Notes: a model not told the origin generated them from the letters alone. 64,000 nucleotides of DNA from Bacilli bacterium (GCA_017941235.1 JAGAWU010000028.1:1-64000); one strand, 5' to 3'; numbered from the stretch's first letter, positions 25,458-33,670 are shown. A program made the numbers and translations.

Positions 25458-26678
25458 ATGAAAATTAGAGTAGGAGTTATTTTTGGTGGAGAATCTACTG
25501 AACATGAAGTTAGTATTATTTCAGCAATTCAAGCCATGAATAAAATGAATGAAGAAAAATATGATATTATTCCAATATATATTACAAAAGATAGAGAATG
25601 GTATACTGGAGGATTATTAAAAGATATTGATTCATATCAAGATATTGATTTAATTAAAAAATATGCAACAAATGTAGTACTAATTGCAAAGGATAACAGA
25701 TTCATCTTACAAAAGAAAAAAGGATTATTTAAAAAAGTAGTAGATGAAATAGATATCTGTTTTCCAATTGTTCATGGTACAAATGTTGAAGATGGAGTAT
25801 TACAAGGATATTTACAAACTATTGGTGTTCCATATGTTGGTCCAAATTCATATGCAGCAGCTGTAGGACAAGATAAAGCATATATGAAGGCAATTTTCGA
25901 AAAAGAAGAATTACCAATAACTAAATATGTATGGTTCTATGATACAGATTATAAAAATGATCAAGAATCTGTATTAAAGAAAGTTTCTAAATTAAGCTAC
26001 CCACTTATAGTAAAACCAGCTACTACAGGAAGTAGTATCGGAATTAGTGTGTGTGAAGATGAAGAACAATTAAAAGAAGGTATTGATGATGCAATTACAT
26101 ATGATTCTAAAATAATTGTAGAAGAAAAAGTAGAAAATTTAAAAGAAGTAAATATAAGTGTACTTGGTAATTATGAGCATCAAAGATTAAGTGTAATTGA
26201 AGAGGTAATGTCAAAAGATAAATTCTTAACTTATCAAGATAAATATATAGGTGGAGGAAAATCTAAAGGAAAAATTGGAGTAAAAAGTGTACCTTCTGTA
26301 AAAGGTTCAAAAGGAATGCTTTCTGCTACAAGAAAAATACCAGCAGAAATATCTGATAAAGTAAAGAAAGAGGTAGAAGAAGTAGCAACTGCTGCATTCA
26401 AAGCATTAGGAAGCAGTGGATGCTGTAGAATTGATTTCTTAATTGATGAAAAGAAAAATAAAGTTTATGTAAATGAAATTAACTCAATTCCTGGTAGTTT
26501 AGCATTCTATTTATGGGAACCACTTGGAAAAGATTACACAGATTTATTAGAAGATATGATAAATATAGGTGTTAAAGATTATAAAAAGAGAAATAGTAAA
26601 ACTTATACATTTGATACAAACATATTAGAAGGATTTGCTAATAATAGTCTAAAAGGTGGAAAAGGGAAGTTAAAATAG
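25458..26678 (+). CDS. ddl: D-alanine--D-alanine ligase
   Basis: An ATP-grasp enzyme making the D-Ala-D-Ala dipeptide used by MurF. The 406 residues include GGESTEHEVSI (N-terminal), HGTNVEDGVLQGYLQ, GPNSYAAAVGQDKAYMK, the ATP-binding PLIVKPATTGSSIGI, EEKVENLKEVNISVLG and the metal/substrate segment CRIDFLIDEKKNKVYVNEIN, ending in SIPGS. Somewhat longer than the usual 350-370 residues because of insertions. It lies 11 bp after the murF-like gene. Confidence 0.95.
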   Translation: MKIRVGVIFGGESTEHEVSIISAIQAMNKMNEEKYDIIPIYITKDREWYTGGLLKDIDSYQDIDLIKKYATNVVLIAKDNRFILQKKKGLFKKVVDEIDICFPIVHGTNVEDGVLQGYLQTIGVPYVGPNSYAAAVGQDKAYMKAIFEKEELPITKYVWFYDTDYKNDQESVLKKVSKLSYPLIVKPATTGSSIGISVCEDEEQLKEGIDDAITYDSKIIVEEKVENLKEVNISVLGNYEHQRLSVIEEVMSKDKFLTYQDKYIGGGKSKGKIGVKSVPSVKGSKGMLSATRKIPAEISDKVKKEVEEVATAAFKALGSSGCCRIDFLIDEKKNKVYVNEINSIPGSLAFYLWEPLGKDYTDLLEDMINIGVKDYKKRNSKTYTFDTNILEGFANNSLKGGKGKLK

Positions 26679-26694
26679 TTTTCCATCTTTTTTT
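26652..26694 (+). terminator. Terminator overlapping the ddl 3' end
   Basis: AAAGGTGGAAAA (inside ddl) and TTTTCCATCTTT (after the stop) pair over 12 bp with one G-U, followed by T. Confidence 0.7.
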
Positions 26695-26715
26695 GCAGAA
26701 AAATGAGGAGTAAAA

Positions 26716-27270
26716 ATGAAAAAGATAAATTTAGATAATATAAAAAAATACTATTTAATATTCATGATGTATGCAGTATTTGGATGGTTATATGAAGTAT
26801 TCTTAGAAGTAGTAGTATACAAATGGGGATTCACAAATAGAGGAGTTTTATTTGGCCCCTATTGTCCTGTATATGGAGTAGGAGCATTATTGTTTATATT
26901 TTTGATATATCCATTAATAAAAGAAAGAACACTAAAGAAACAAATAATAATGATCCCTATAGTATTTATACTATGTATGTTAGTAGCAACTACAGTAGAA
27001 TTAATTACATCATATATATGTGAAATTTTTATGGGAAGTTGGCCATGGCAAACTTATGCAGATTATAAATATAATTTTGAGGCAAGAATTGCACTTTCAC
27101 CATCAATAAGATTTGGAATCGGAGGAGTAGCATTCCTATATATATTTGAACCATTATTTGAAAAAATGTTAAATAAATTATCAAAAAGGAAACTAAATAA
27201 AGTATTCTACATTGTACTAACAATATTTATGATAGACTTTATTTGGTTAATACTAAAGAAATTTATATAA
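26716..27270 (+). CDS. Putative ABC-transporter-type membrane permease (CmpB-like family)
   Basis: A 184-residue integral membrane protein with about five helices and the family signatures MYAVFGWLYEVFLE, NRGVLFGPYCPVYGVGALL and WPWQTYADYKYNFEARI. The family is labelled ABC_trans_CmpB in Pfam, but evidence for transport is thin and no ATPase is adjacent. A GAGGAG ribosome site precedes the ATG. Strong terminator follows. Confidence 0.75.
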   Translation: MKKINLDNIKKYYLIFMMYAVFGWLYEVFLEVVVYKWGFTNRGVLFGPYCPVYGVGALLFIFLIYPLIKERTLKKQIIMIPIVFILCMLVATTVELITSYICEIFMGSWPWQTYADYKYNFEARIALSPSIRFGIGGVAFLYIFEPLFEKMLNKLSKRKLNKVFYIVLTIFMIDFIWLILKKFI

Positions 27271-27294
27271 AAGTATAGAAATATACTTTTTTTT
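27269..27294 (+). terminator. Rho-independent terminator
   Basis: AAAAGTATA and TATACTTTT around GAAA, followed by T. Confidence 0.8.
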
Positions 27295-27296
27295 AC

Positions 27297-27326
27297 GCAA
27301 AAAAAAGAATGATATCAATCATTCTT
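27297..27326 (-). terminator. Terminator of tRNA-Lys (minus strand)
   Basis: A perfect 9-bp inverted repeat AAGAATGAT/ATCATTCTT (27305-27326), followed on the minus strand by a long T-run. Confidence 0.75.
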
Positions 27327-27335
27327 AAATTCAAA

Positions 27336-27413
27336 TGGTGTCCCCTTGCGGGCTCGAACCGCAGACCCACTGATTAAGAGTCAGTTGCTCTACCAACTGA
27401 GCTAAGGAGACAC
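27336..27413 (-). tRNA. tRNA-Lys (CTT)
   Basis: On the minus strand: acceptor GTGTCTC, anticodon loop CTCTTAA reading CTT, T-loop TTCGAGC, encoded CCA. A second tRNA-Lys with TTT lies at 33937. Confidence 0.93.
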
Positions 27414-27616
27414 ATAAAATCAATTACGTTTATGATTATAACACAAATAATTAAATTTGCATATATTTTTTTATAAAAAAAGTTTAAAAAAATAAAAAAT
27501 AAATTAATAAAACAAAAAAAATAAAAATAAACTATTAAAATAGTAAAAAAAAGCTTGATTTATTAACAAAATTGTTATAATATAATCTTGTCTTTTGAAA
27601 AAAAGCAAAATAGGTA

Positions 27617-27646
27617 TTGACTTTTTCAGAAGAAATATTATATACT
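27617..27646 (+). promoter_or_regulatory. Promoter of the Ile-Asn-Glu tRNA cluster
   Basis: TTGACT (27617-27622), an 18-bp spacer and TATACT (27641-27646) lie 20 bp before the first tRNA. Confidence 0.65.
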
Positions 27647-27666
27647 TTAGAAGTATCGTGTTAAGT

Positions 27667-27743
<77 letters not shown>

Positions 27744-27746
27744 GAT

Positions 27747-27823
27747 GCCTCAATAGCTCAGTTGGTTAGAGCACTTGACTGTTAATCAAGGGGTCCTAGG
27801 TTCAAGTCCTAGTTGAGGCGCCA
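27747..27823 (+). tRNA. tRNA-Asn (GTT)
   Basis: Acceptor GCCTCAA/TTGAGGC, anticodon loop CTGTTAA reading GTT, encoded CCA; 3 bp after tRNA-Ile. Confidence 0.95.
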
Positions 27824-27826
27824 TAT

Positions 27827-27903
27827 GGCGAGTTGGTGAAGCGGCTTAACACACTGCCCTTTCACGGCAGCATTCACGGATTCGAATTCCGTACTCGTCA
27901 CCA
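27827..27903 (+). tRNA. tRNA-Glu (TTC)
   Basis: Acceptor GGCGAGT/ACTCGTC (one G-T), anticodon loop CTTTCAC reading TTC, encoded CCA. Confidence 0.93.
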
Positions 27904-27913
27904 TTTTGATAAT

Positions 27914-27935
27914 AAACCTTGCTAGCAAGGTTTTT
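27914..27935 (+). terminator. Terminator of the Ile-Asn-Glu cluster
   Basis: AAACCTTG and CAAGGTTT around CTAG, then T-run. Confidence 0.8.
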
Positions 27936-27953
27936 ATTTTTGTTAAAAAGTAA

Positions 27954-27982
27954 TTGACATAATTGCATTTTTAGGGTACCAT
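27954..27982 (+). promoter_or_regulatory. Promoter of tRNA-Ser(GCT)
   Basis: Consensus TTGACA (27954-27959), a 17-bp spacer and TACCAT (27977-27982), 24 bp before the tRNA. Confidence 0.6.
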
Positions 27983-28006
27983 ATTAATGTCAATTGAAAT
28001 TTAAAT

Positions 28007-28097
28007 GGAGCAGTACTCAAGAGGCTGAAGAGGCGCCCCTGCTAAGGGTGTAGGTCGGGCAACTGGCGCGAGGGTTCAAATCCCTCCTGCTCCGCCA
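28007..28097 (+). tRNA. tRNA-Ser (GCT)
   Basis: Class II tRNA with a long variable arm, acceptor GGAGCAG/CTGCTCC, anticodon loop CTGCTAA reading GCT, encoded CCA. Confidence 0.95.
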
Positions 28098-28106
28098 TTA
28101 TGTTTT

Positions 28107-28130
28107 AACCATTCATAGAATGGTTTTTAT
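28107..28130 (+). terminator. Terminator after tRNA-Ser
   Basis: AACCATTC and GAATGGTT around ATA, then T-run. Confidence 0.8.
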
Positions 28131-28146
28131 TTTAGGTTGGTGAATT

Positions 28147-28989
28147 ATGAAAATAGTAGTAAAACAAGAAGGAGAACTATTAGATTATTTATTAAATAAT
28201 ACTGATATCTCTCATAAAAATATTAAAAAGTACTTAAAGAATGGTTTAATATATGTTGATGGTACTAGAACAACTAAATTTAATTATCCTGTACACAATA
28301 AATCAATAATAAAAATAGAAACAAAAAAGCAAAATATTGCAAGTCTACCATTTGATATTATTTATGAAGATGAAAATTTAATAGTAGTAGATAAACCAAG
28401 TGGACTTTTATCAATTGCAACAGCAAAAGAAAAAGAAGAAACCTGTTATCATATTGTAAGAGAATACTTAAAAAGTAAAAATAAAAATGCAAAAGTATTT
28501 GTTATACATAGATTAGATAAAGATACAAGTGGAATATTAATTCTTGCAAAAAATGAATACACAAAAAATTTATTCCAAAAGAATTGGGATGAGTATGCCA
28601 AAAAAAGAAGTTATATAGCAATAGTACATGGAAGAATGGAACAAGAAGAAAAAAGACTTGTATACTTTCTTAAAGAGACAAAAACAAATTTAGTATACAT
28701 TTCAAAAAATAATGATGGAAAAAAAGCAATTACAAATTATAAAGTAATAAAATCAAATGATGAGTATTCAAAATTAAATATAACAATTGAAACAGGTAGA
28801 AAAAATCAAATTAGAGTAAGCTTAGCACACATTAATCATCCAATTCTAGGAGATAAAAAATATGGCAATGATAAAGAAAAAAGATTATATTTACATGCTG
28901 ATAAATTAGAAATATATAATCCTATAGAAAAAAAGATAATGAAATTTATAAGTAAAACTCCTAATGACTTTAATAAAAAAATAAAATAG
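28147..28989 (+). CDS. RluD-family RNA pseudouridine synthase
   Basis: Isomerises uridine to pseudouridine in rRNA (exact site not predictable). The 280 residues have an N-terminal S4-like domain (VKQEGELLDYLLNNTDISHKNIKKYLK begins it) and the catalytic domain with IIYEDENLIVVDKPSGLLS, the active-site motif HRLDKDTSGILIL (catalytic Asp), GRKNQIRVSLAHI and HPILGDKKYG. Full length for the RluA/RluD class. The start lies between the tRNA-Ser terminator and a GGTTGGTG leader. Confidence 0.9.
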   Translation: MKIVVKQEGELLDYLLNNTDISHKNIKKYLKNGLIYVDGTRTTKFNYPVHNKSIIKIETKKQNIASLPFDIIYEDENLIVVDKPSGLLSIATAKEKEETCYHIVREYLKSKNKNAKVFVIHRLDKDTSGILILAKNEYTKNLFQKNWDEYAKKRSYIAIVHGRMEQEEKRLVYFLKETKTNLVYISKNNDGKKAITNYKVIKSNDEYSKLNITIETGRKNQIRVSLAHINHPILGDKKYGNDKEKRLYLHADKLEIYNPIEKKIMKFISKTPNDFNKKIK

Positions 28990-29008
28990 TGTATAAAAAA
29001 TTAAAAAC

Positions 29009-29038
29009 TCATCTTAATAAAATTAAGGTGATTTTTTT
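29009..29038 (+). promoter_or_regulatory. Hairpin sequestering the sigG ribosome site (also a possible terminator)
   Basis: TCATCTTAAT (29009-29018) and ATTAAGGTGA (29022-29031) form a 10-bp stem with an AAA loop and one T-G pair. The right arm contains the AAGGTG Shine-Dalgarno of sigG, and the T-run after it directly precedes the ATG at 29039. The same element can act as a terminator for the upstream gene. Bacillus sigG is reported to have a leader hairpin that limits its translation, so a regulatory role is plausible. Confidence 0.55.
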
Positions 29039-29815
29039 ATGTCAAAAAATAAAGTAGAGATTACAGGAGTAAACACTAAAGATTTAATAGTACTAACTAA
29101 TGAAGAAATGGAAACACTATTTAAAAAAGTAAAACAAAAAGACGAATTTGCTAGAAATATGTTAATAGAAGGAAATTTAAAACTTGTATTATCACTTCTA
29201 AAAAAATTCCAATCAAGATGTGATAATTTAGATGACTTGTTTCAAATTGGATGCATAGGACTTATGAAAGCTATTGATAACTTTGATTTATCATATGAAG
29301 TAAAGTTTTCAACATATGCAGTTCCGATGATTGATGGTGAAATGAGACGATACTTAAGAGATAATACAAGTCTTAGAATAAGCAGATCTTTAAAGGATAC
29401 AGCATATAAAAGTTTGAAATTTAAAGAAAATTATATAAAAGAAAATGGGAAAAGTCCAGATATTGAAGAAATAGCAAAAGCACTAGATATAAGTACTTAT
29501 GACGTAGTACTTGCTCTAGAATCATTAAAAGACCCTATAAGTATGTATGAACCAATATATAATGATGGTGGGGATACAATATATGTGTGTGATCAAATTG
29601 AAGATAAAAATAATAGAAGTGAAGATATGGAAATAAAACTTGCAGTAAATGAAGCAATAAATAATCTAAACGAAAGAGAACAATTCATATTAGATGAAAG
29701 ATTTGTAATAGGAAAAACTCAAGTCGAAGTAGCAGAAGAATTAATGATAAGTCAAGCACAAGTATCAAGGTTAGAACATTCAGCAATTAAACAATTAAAA
29801 AAAGTATTGCACTAA
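29039..29815 (+). CDS. sigG: Forespore-type sporulation sigma factor SigG
   Basis: A 258-residue sigma-70 family factor. It starts with the SigG-typical KVEITGVNTKDLIVL segment, then region 2 (LVLSLLKKFQSRCDNLDDLFQIGCIGLMKAIDNFD and TYAVPMIDGEMRRYLRD, each read in parts), region 3 (GKSPDIEEIAKALDIS) and region 4 (LNEREQFILDERFVIGKTQVEVAEELMISQAQVSRLE). The gene context supports SigG over SigF: ylmC/ymxH follows, as downstream of sigG in Bacillus, and no spoIIAA/AB precedes it. It directs late forespore genes. Its ribosome site is in a hairpin. Confidence 0.88.
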   Translation: MSKNKVEITGVNTKDLIVLTNEEMETLFKKVKQKDEFARNMLIEGNLKLVLSLLKKFQSRCDNLDDLFQIGCIGLMKAIDNFDLSYEVKFSTYAVPMIDGEMRRYLRDNTSLRISRSLKDTAYKSLKFKENYIKENGKSPDIEEIAKALDISTYDVVLALESLKDPISMYEPIYNDGGDTIYVCDQIEDKNNRSEDMEIKLAVNEAINNLNEREQFILDERFVIGKTQVEVAEELMISQAQVSRLEHSAIKQLKKVLH

Positions 29816-29835
29816 AATAGTGTGATATTTTTTTT
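29805..29835 (+). terminator. Terminator overlapping the sigG stop
   Basis: TATTGCACTA and TAGTGTGATA form a 10-bp stem with an AAA loop (two G-T pairs), then a long T-run. Confidence 0.75.
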
Positions 29836-29867
29836 CTTTAAAACATAAATATAAATTAGGAGGCAAA

Positions 29868-30098
29868 ATGAGACTTTCAGATTTACAAAATAAAAACTTA
29901 GTAAATGTAACCACAGGCAAAAATATTGGAAATATAGTTGATGTAAATGTAGATTATAATAGTGGAAAAATTAAAACACTAATAATAGAGTCAAAAGGAA
30001 ATACATTTAGTTTTTTTAATAGAGAAACAGATTTAGAAATAAAATGGGAGGATATAGAAAAAATAGGCGAAGATGTTATATTAGTAAACGTTAAATAA
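29868..30098 (+). CDS. ylmC: YlmC/YmxH family PRC-barrel protein
   Basis: A 76-residue PRC-barrel protein: MRLSDLQNKNLVNVTTGKNIG, VDVNVDYNSGKIKTLII and IKWEDIEKIGEDVILVNV. YlmC/YmxH proteins are small, widespread in spore-formers and often follow sigG, as here. Molecular role is not established. TTAGGAGG precedes the ATG. Confidence 0.88.
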   Translation: MRLSDLQNKNLVNVTTGKNIGNIVDVNVDYNSGKIKTLIIESKGNTFSFFNRETDLEIKWEDIEKIGEDVILVNVK

Positions 30099-30105
30099 AT
30101 GAAAC

Positions 30106-30134
30106 TTTACCTAAAAAAAAATAATTGATATAAT
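30106..30134 (+). promoter_or_regulatory. Sigma-A promoter
   Basis: TTTACC (30106-30111), 17 bp, TATAAT (30129-30134) just ahead of the small gene at 30150. Confidence 0.6.
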
Positions 30135-30149
30135 TAATATGGTGATAGA

Positions 30150-30425
30150 ATGAAAAATATTATTATAAATGATACTGAATATGAAATAATTGAAAATGTA
30201 GGAGATTGTATTAATAAAGATGAAATTGAATATTTATATACATCTTATTTTGAAAACTATGACTATATTTGTGGGGATTATTCTTATGATAAATTAAGAC
30301 TAAAAGGCTTTAATGATAAGGAAAATAAAAACTTTAACAAAATAAACAATATAGATAATTATGAAAAATATATAGAAGAATTATGTAGCTATAAATCAAA
30401 ACATTTTCTCTTAAAAAAGAAATAA
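30150..30425 (+). CDS. Small hypothetical protein
   Basis: A 91-residue soluble protein, rich in Tyr, Asp, Glu, Asn and Lys, with no membrane segment and no recognised domain. A good promoter at 30106 and a GGTGATAG ribosome site support expression. Nothing in the neighbours indicates its role. Confidence 0.55.
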   Translation: MKNIIINDTEYEIIENVGDCINKDEIEYLYTSYFENYDYICGDYSYDKLRLKGFNDKENKNFNKINNIDNYEKYIEELCSYKSKHFLLKKK

Positions 30426-30429
30426 AGAC

Positions 30430-30457
30430 TTGAAATAAATACAATATATGATACAAT
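30430..30457 (+). promoter_or_regulatory. Promoter of the DUF1292 gene
   Basis: TTGAAA (30430-30435), 16 bp, TACAAT (30452-30457) with a TG one base before the -10 hexamer. Confidence 0.5.
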
Positions 30458-30489
30458 TAATATGTATAATACAAAAGGGAGGATAAAAT

Positions 30490-30762
30490 ATGGGTGATAA
30501 AAAAATAATGTCTATAGTTAATGAGGATGGGCAAACTGAAGAAGTAGAAGTTATCCTTGCGTTTGAATTTAAAGATAATAAAAAAGAATATGTAGTATAC
30601 ACAAAAAATGAAAAAGATGAAAATGGAAATGTAACTGTATACGTATCGAATGTAGATAGAACAAATGAAGTACCAAGTTTGTTAGGAATAGATAGTGAGA
30701 GTGAATGGAATCGCATTAAAGATGTATTACGCGAATTATCAAACACTGATCCAGCTAAATAA
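30490..30762 (+). CDS. DUF1292 family protein
   Basis: A 90-residue acidic protein with the DUF1292 plan: IMSIVNEDGQTEEVEVILAFE, then KEYVVYTKNEKDENGNVTVYVSN and a C-terminal SEWNRIKDVLREL. In many Bacillota this gene (yrzB) is beside yrrK and yrzL; those are not seen here. Function unknown. GGGAGG ribosome site; 17 bp before the coiled-coil gene. Confidence 0.82.
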   Translation: MGDKKIMSIVNEDGQTEEVEVILAFEFKDNKKEYVVYTKNEKDENGNVTVYVSNVDRTNEVPSLLGIDSESEWNRIKDVLRELSNTDPAK

Positions 30763-30779
30763 TACAGGAGGTTATAAAT

Positions 30780-31850
30780 ATGAATATAGTTCAAATAAAT
30801 GATGAAATGATAAATAGAAATTTAGAAAATGCAAAACAAATTATTGAAATAAAAGATAAGGATTTTCCAGTAAGTGGACAATTAGTATCAAGAAAACCAA
30901 TTAGATTAAAAAAAGATAGCTTTGAAATGTTCAACCAAACTATGAGCAAATCAAATGAAGAATCAAAATTTTCTGAGTTATCTGAACAAGGTTATGATGA
31001 TGCATTTGTATCTGCAGTTGAAAAAACATATGAAGATAATGAAACTACGATTGAACCTATTAGTCTAGATGAATCAACTTTAAAAGACTTAGGAGAACCA
31101 GCAAGAGTAGATAATGAAGAAGAAATAAAAATAGAAAAAGAAGCAAATGAAGAATTACCTCAAATAGCTGGAATTATTTCAGATTCTGAAAATGAAGAAA
31201 AAGTTTTAGAAGAAAGAAAAGAATATGAAAATGAAGAAAATGTAGAACGTATTCAATCTTCAAATAGACCTGTCAGAAGTTTTGATGATTTCCAAGAAGA
31301 AAATAACGAAACAATCAAATCAACTGCAAAAATCAATCCTATTAATGCAGAATCAATATTTAAAGAAATAGAAAGAAAATCAGAAGTAGCAAGAAAAGAA
31401 TTAGAAACACCAGAATCAAATCTTAATTTAGCTGCAAGTGAAAAAAATAATGAAGAAAGCTATGAAAGCAGAGTTGCAAGACTAAAGAGAGAAATTGAAG
31501 AAAAGAGAAGACAACTTACTGAACAAAGAAAAATTAACGAAACAACAACTGGAACAATAGAAAGTCAAAAGAAAATTTTTGAGGCAGCACAAAAATCAGC
31601 AGCAGAATTAGAAGAAAGAAATAGACAAATTGAAGCAGATAATATTGCACAACTAGAAAGTCTATTTAGAGAAACAGAAGCTGAATATAAAGATGAAGTA
31701 ACAACAGCACAAAATCTTGAAGGAGAATTAACAAAAGTAGAAGCAGATGCTTCATTAGCAAGTAGTAGAGTAGAAGAACTACAAGCAATAAATGATTCTC
31801 TTATTAAATCATCAAGTGAAATAAAAGAAATTAAAGTAAAAGTTGCATAA
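30780..31850 (+). CDS. Coiled-coil hypothetical protein
   Basis: A 356-residue highly charged protein with no membrane segment. The first 60 residues may form a small folded part; about residues 90-200 are Glu-rich and disordered; about 215-350 is a long coiled coil (VARLKREIEEKRRQLTEQRK, AELEERNRQIEADNIAQLE). No known family. Co-directional with the DUF1292 gene behind an ACAGGAGG ribosome site; ends in a strong terminator. Confidence 0.6.
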   Translation: MNIVQINDEMINRNLENAKQIIEIKDKDFPVSGQLVSRKPIRLKKDSFEMFNQTMSKSNEESKFSELSEQGYDDAFVSAVEKTYEDNETTIEPISLDESTLKDLGEPARVDNEEEIKIEKEANEELPQIAGIISDSENEEKVLEERKEYENEENVERIQSSNRPVRSFDDFQEENNETIKSTAKINPINAESIFKEIERKSEVARKELETPESNLNLAASEKNNEESYESRVARLKREIEEKRRQLTEQRKINETTTGTIESQKKIFEAAQKSAAELEERNRQIEADNIAQLESLFRETEAEYKDEVTTAQNLEGELTKVEADASLASSRVEELQAINDSLIKSSSEIKEIKVKVA

Positions 31851-31875
31851 AGAAGATAATATCTTCTTTTTTTTT
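31849..31875 (+). terminator. Rho-independent terminator
   Basis: AAAGAAGAT and ATCTTCTTT around AAT, then T-run. Confidence 0.8.
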
Positions 31876-31918
31876 CATAAATAAGAATTATTAGCATATA
31901 GTAATAAGAGGAATAAAA

Positions 31919-32815
31919 ATGAAAAATATTATCGAATATTACTATAACTTTATAAGTATTACTATAACTAAAAAAAATAATAAAATGACATTCAAATATA
32001 ATAATAATGATTATAAAATAAGTGAAACTCTAAGAACAGAAGAAGAACTAAGAGAAATTTATACATTATTAATTAATAATAAGAAATATAACAAGATTAT
32101 ATTGACTAAAAATAATACTATTTCAATTATTAATAATAACAAAAAATATATTATACAAGAGATAAAGAATAATAATGGAGAAATAGATATAATAGATATA
32201 CTATCTAAGACTAGAATAAAAAATATAGAGAATTATAAAACTATAAGAAGAGATAATTGGTACAAGTTATGGACAGAAAAAATAGATTATATAAACTATC
32301 AAAGAACGCATATAAAAGGAATTAATCAAGTTTTAGATCAATATATCGATTATTATATAGGATTAGGAGAAAACGCGATAAGTTACCTTTTAGAGGCAAA
32401 TAATTCAAAGAAAGATGAACGAGACATTCCAGTTGTCTCTCATAGAAGAATAAATAGTTTAAAAAAAGAAGATTACTATGATGCTAATAATATAATATTA
32501 GATCATTATGTAAGAGATATAGCAGAATATCTAAAATACTTATTCTTTTTAAATAAAATAAATATACAGGATGTAGCAAAAATAATTAAAAATTTAAATC
32601 TAAGTGAATATGGATTTAGACTTCTATTTTGTAGATTATTATTTCCTACATATTTTTTTGATATGTATGAGCAAATTATAAATAATAACATAGATGAGAA
32701 AATAATAATAAATATAGTAAATAAAGCTAGTGAATTTGAAATGTTTCTAAAATTCATTTATAAAGAAGTAAATAAAAAAACTAGAATACCAAGTATAAAT
32801 TGGATATCTAGTTAA
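31919..32815 (+). CDS. YutH/CotS-like spore coat protein (putative)
   Basis: A 298-residue protein whose C-terminal half resembles the YutH/CotS kinase-like coat proteins: LGENAISYLLEA, VVSHRRINSLK, NIILDHYVRDIAEYLKYLFF and LSEYGFRLLFCRLLFPTYFFDMYE. The N-terminal half is much diverged and shows no kinase ATP-loop, so it is more likely structural. Proximity to sigG (2 kb) fits a sporulation role. The call rests on pattern memory. It overlaps the nifU-like gene on the other strand by 4 bp. Confidence 0.5.
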   Translation: MKNIIEYYYNFISITITKKNNKMTFKYNNNDYKISETLRTEEELREIYTLLINNKKYNKIILTKNNTISIINNNKKYIIQEIKNNNGEIDIIDILSKTRIKNIENYKTIRRDNWYKLWTEKIDYINYQRTHIKGINQVLDQYIDYYIGLGENAISYLLEANNSKKDERDIPVVSHRRINSLKKEDYYDANNIILDHYVRDIAEYLKYLFFLNKINIQDVAKIIKNLNLSEYGFRLLFCRLLFPTYFFDMYEQIINNNIDEKIIINIVNKASEFEMFLKFIYKEVNKKTRIPSINWISS

Positions 32816-33048
32816 TTTACTTTTCTAACTTCTTTTATTTCGGGAATTTCATTAATTAATAATTGCTCGATACCATCCTTTAGAGTCACATCAATTAATG
32901 AGCAATCAGCACAAGCACCACCAAACTTTAAATAACAAATATTGTTTTCGTATTTTACAAATTCAACAAATCCACCTTCACTCATTAAAAAAGGTTTTAT
33001 ATTTTCTAACTCATCATTTATTTTTTTTATAATTTCTTCGTCTTTCAT
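32812..33048 (-). CDS. NifU-like C-terminal domain protein
   Basis: A 78-residue single-domain NifU/Nfu-type protein that carries a transient Fe-S cluster: PFLMSEGGFVEFV, YLKFGGACADCSLIDVTLKDGIEQLL. The CxxC pair (CADC) is the cluster ligand. On the minus strand, convergent and overlapping by 4 bp with the coat-like gene. GGTGATAT ribosome site on the minus strand. Confidence 0.88.
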   Translation of the reverse strand: MKDEEIIKKINDELENIKPFLMSEGGFVEFVKYENNICYLKFGGACADCSLIDVTLKDGIEQLLINEIPEIKEVRKVN

Positions 33049-33105
33049 AATATCACCGATTATATTATATATTAAAAATGATAAAGGGTAAAGAAATATA
33101 ATTGT

Positions 33106-33134
33106 TTTACATAAAAAAATATAAGTGCTATAAT
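33106..33134 (+). promoter_or_regulatory. Sigma-A promoter with extended -10
   Basis: TTTACA (33106-33111), 17 bp, TATAAT (33129-33134) preceded by TGC. Ahead of the S1 protein. Confidence 0.75.
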
Positions 33135-33152
33135 ATGAAAAGAGGTGTTCTC

Positions 33153-33518
33153 ATGAAAGAATTAGAAATTGGAAGTATTTTAATAGGAAAGGTAACTGGA
33201 ATTGAAAATTATGGTATATTTGTTAATATAGATGATAAATATACTGGCTTAATTCACATATCAGAAGTAAGTGATAGATTTGTATCAGACTTAAATCATT
33301 ATGCTGAAATAGGGGAAGAAATCAGAGTAAGAGTAATTGATTTTGATGAAAGCAAGAAGCAAATAAAATTAAGTATAAAAGATTTAGATTACAGAATACA
33401 CAAAAAAAGAAATACTAAAATAGAAGAAACAGAAAAAGGATTCGAAACATTAAGAGTAAAATTACCTATTTGGATGAAAGAAAAATTATCAAAAATTGAA
33501 GAAAATGAGAATAAATAA
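33153..33518 (+). CDS. S1-domain RNA-binding protein (YugI/CvfD-like)
   Basis: A 121-residue protein with one N-terminal S1 domain (residues 2-75: GSILIGKVTGIENYGIFVNI, GLIHISEVSDRFVSD, VRVIDFDESKKQIKLSIKDL) and a basic tail. Members of this family (general stress protein 13, CvfD) bind the 30S subunit or mRNA and affect translation. The start at 33153 is chosen over 33102 because AAGAGGTGTT lies just upstream and the S1 fold starts there. Confidence 0.85.
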   Translation: MKELEIGSILIGKVTGIENYGIFVNIDDKYTGLIHISEVSDRFVSDLNHYAEIGEEIRVRVIDFDESKKQIKLSIKDLDYRIHKKRNTKIEETEKGFETLRVKLPIWMKEKLSKIEENENK

Positions 33519-33539
33519 CAAAAAAAGATAAAAATTCTA

Positions 33540-33568
33540 TTGACAAAGGCCAAATAAACTGATATATT
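33540..33568 (+). promoter_or_regulatory. Promoter of the ten-gene tRNA array
   Basis: Consensus TTGACA (33540-33545), 17 bp, TATATT (33563-33568), 20 bp before tRNA-Val. No other terminator or strong promoter interrupts the array before 34479. Confidence 0.8.
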
Positions 33569-33588
33569 TGTTTATGTCAACGGGTTTT

Positions 33589-33665
33589 GGGCGATTAGCT
33601 CAGTTGGTTAGAGCACCTGCCTTACAAGCAGGGGGTCATAGGTTCGAGTCCTATATCGCCCACCA
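33589..33665 (+). tRNA. tRNA-Val (TAC)
   Basis: Acceptor GGGCGAT/ATCGCCC, anticodon loop CTTACAA reading TAC, encoded CCA. First of the array. Confidence 0.95.
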
Positions 33666-33670
33666 TTAAT

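Noticed and set aside
28991-29016. A sigma-G autoregulated promoter (GTATA and CATCTTA) ahead of sigG.
   Set aside because: The -10-like word fits, but the spacer would be 14 bp instead of about 17-18, so it is not supported.
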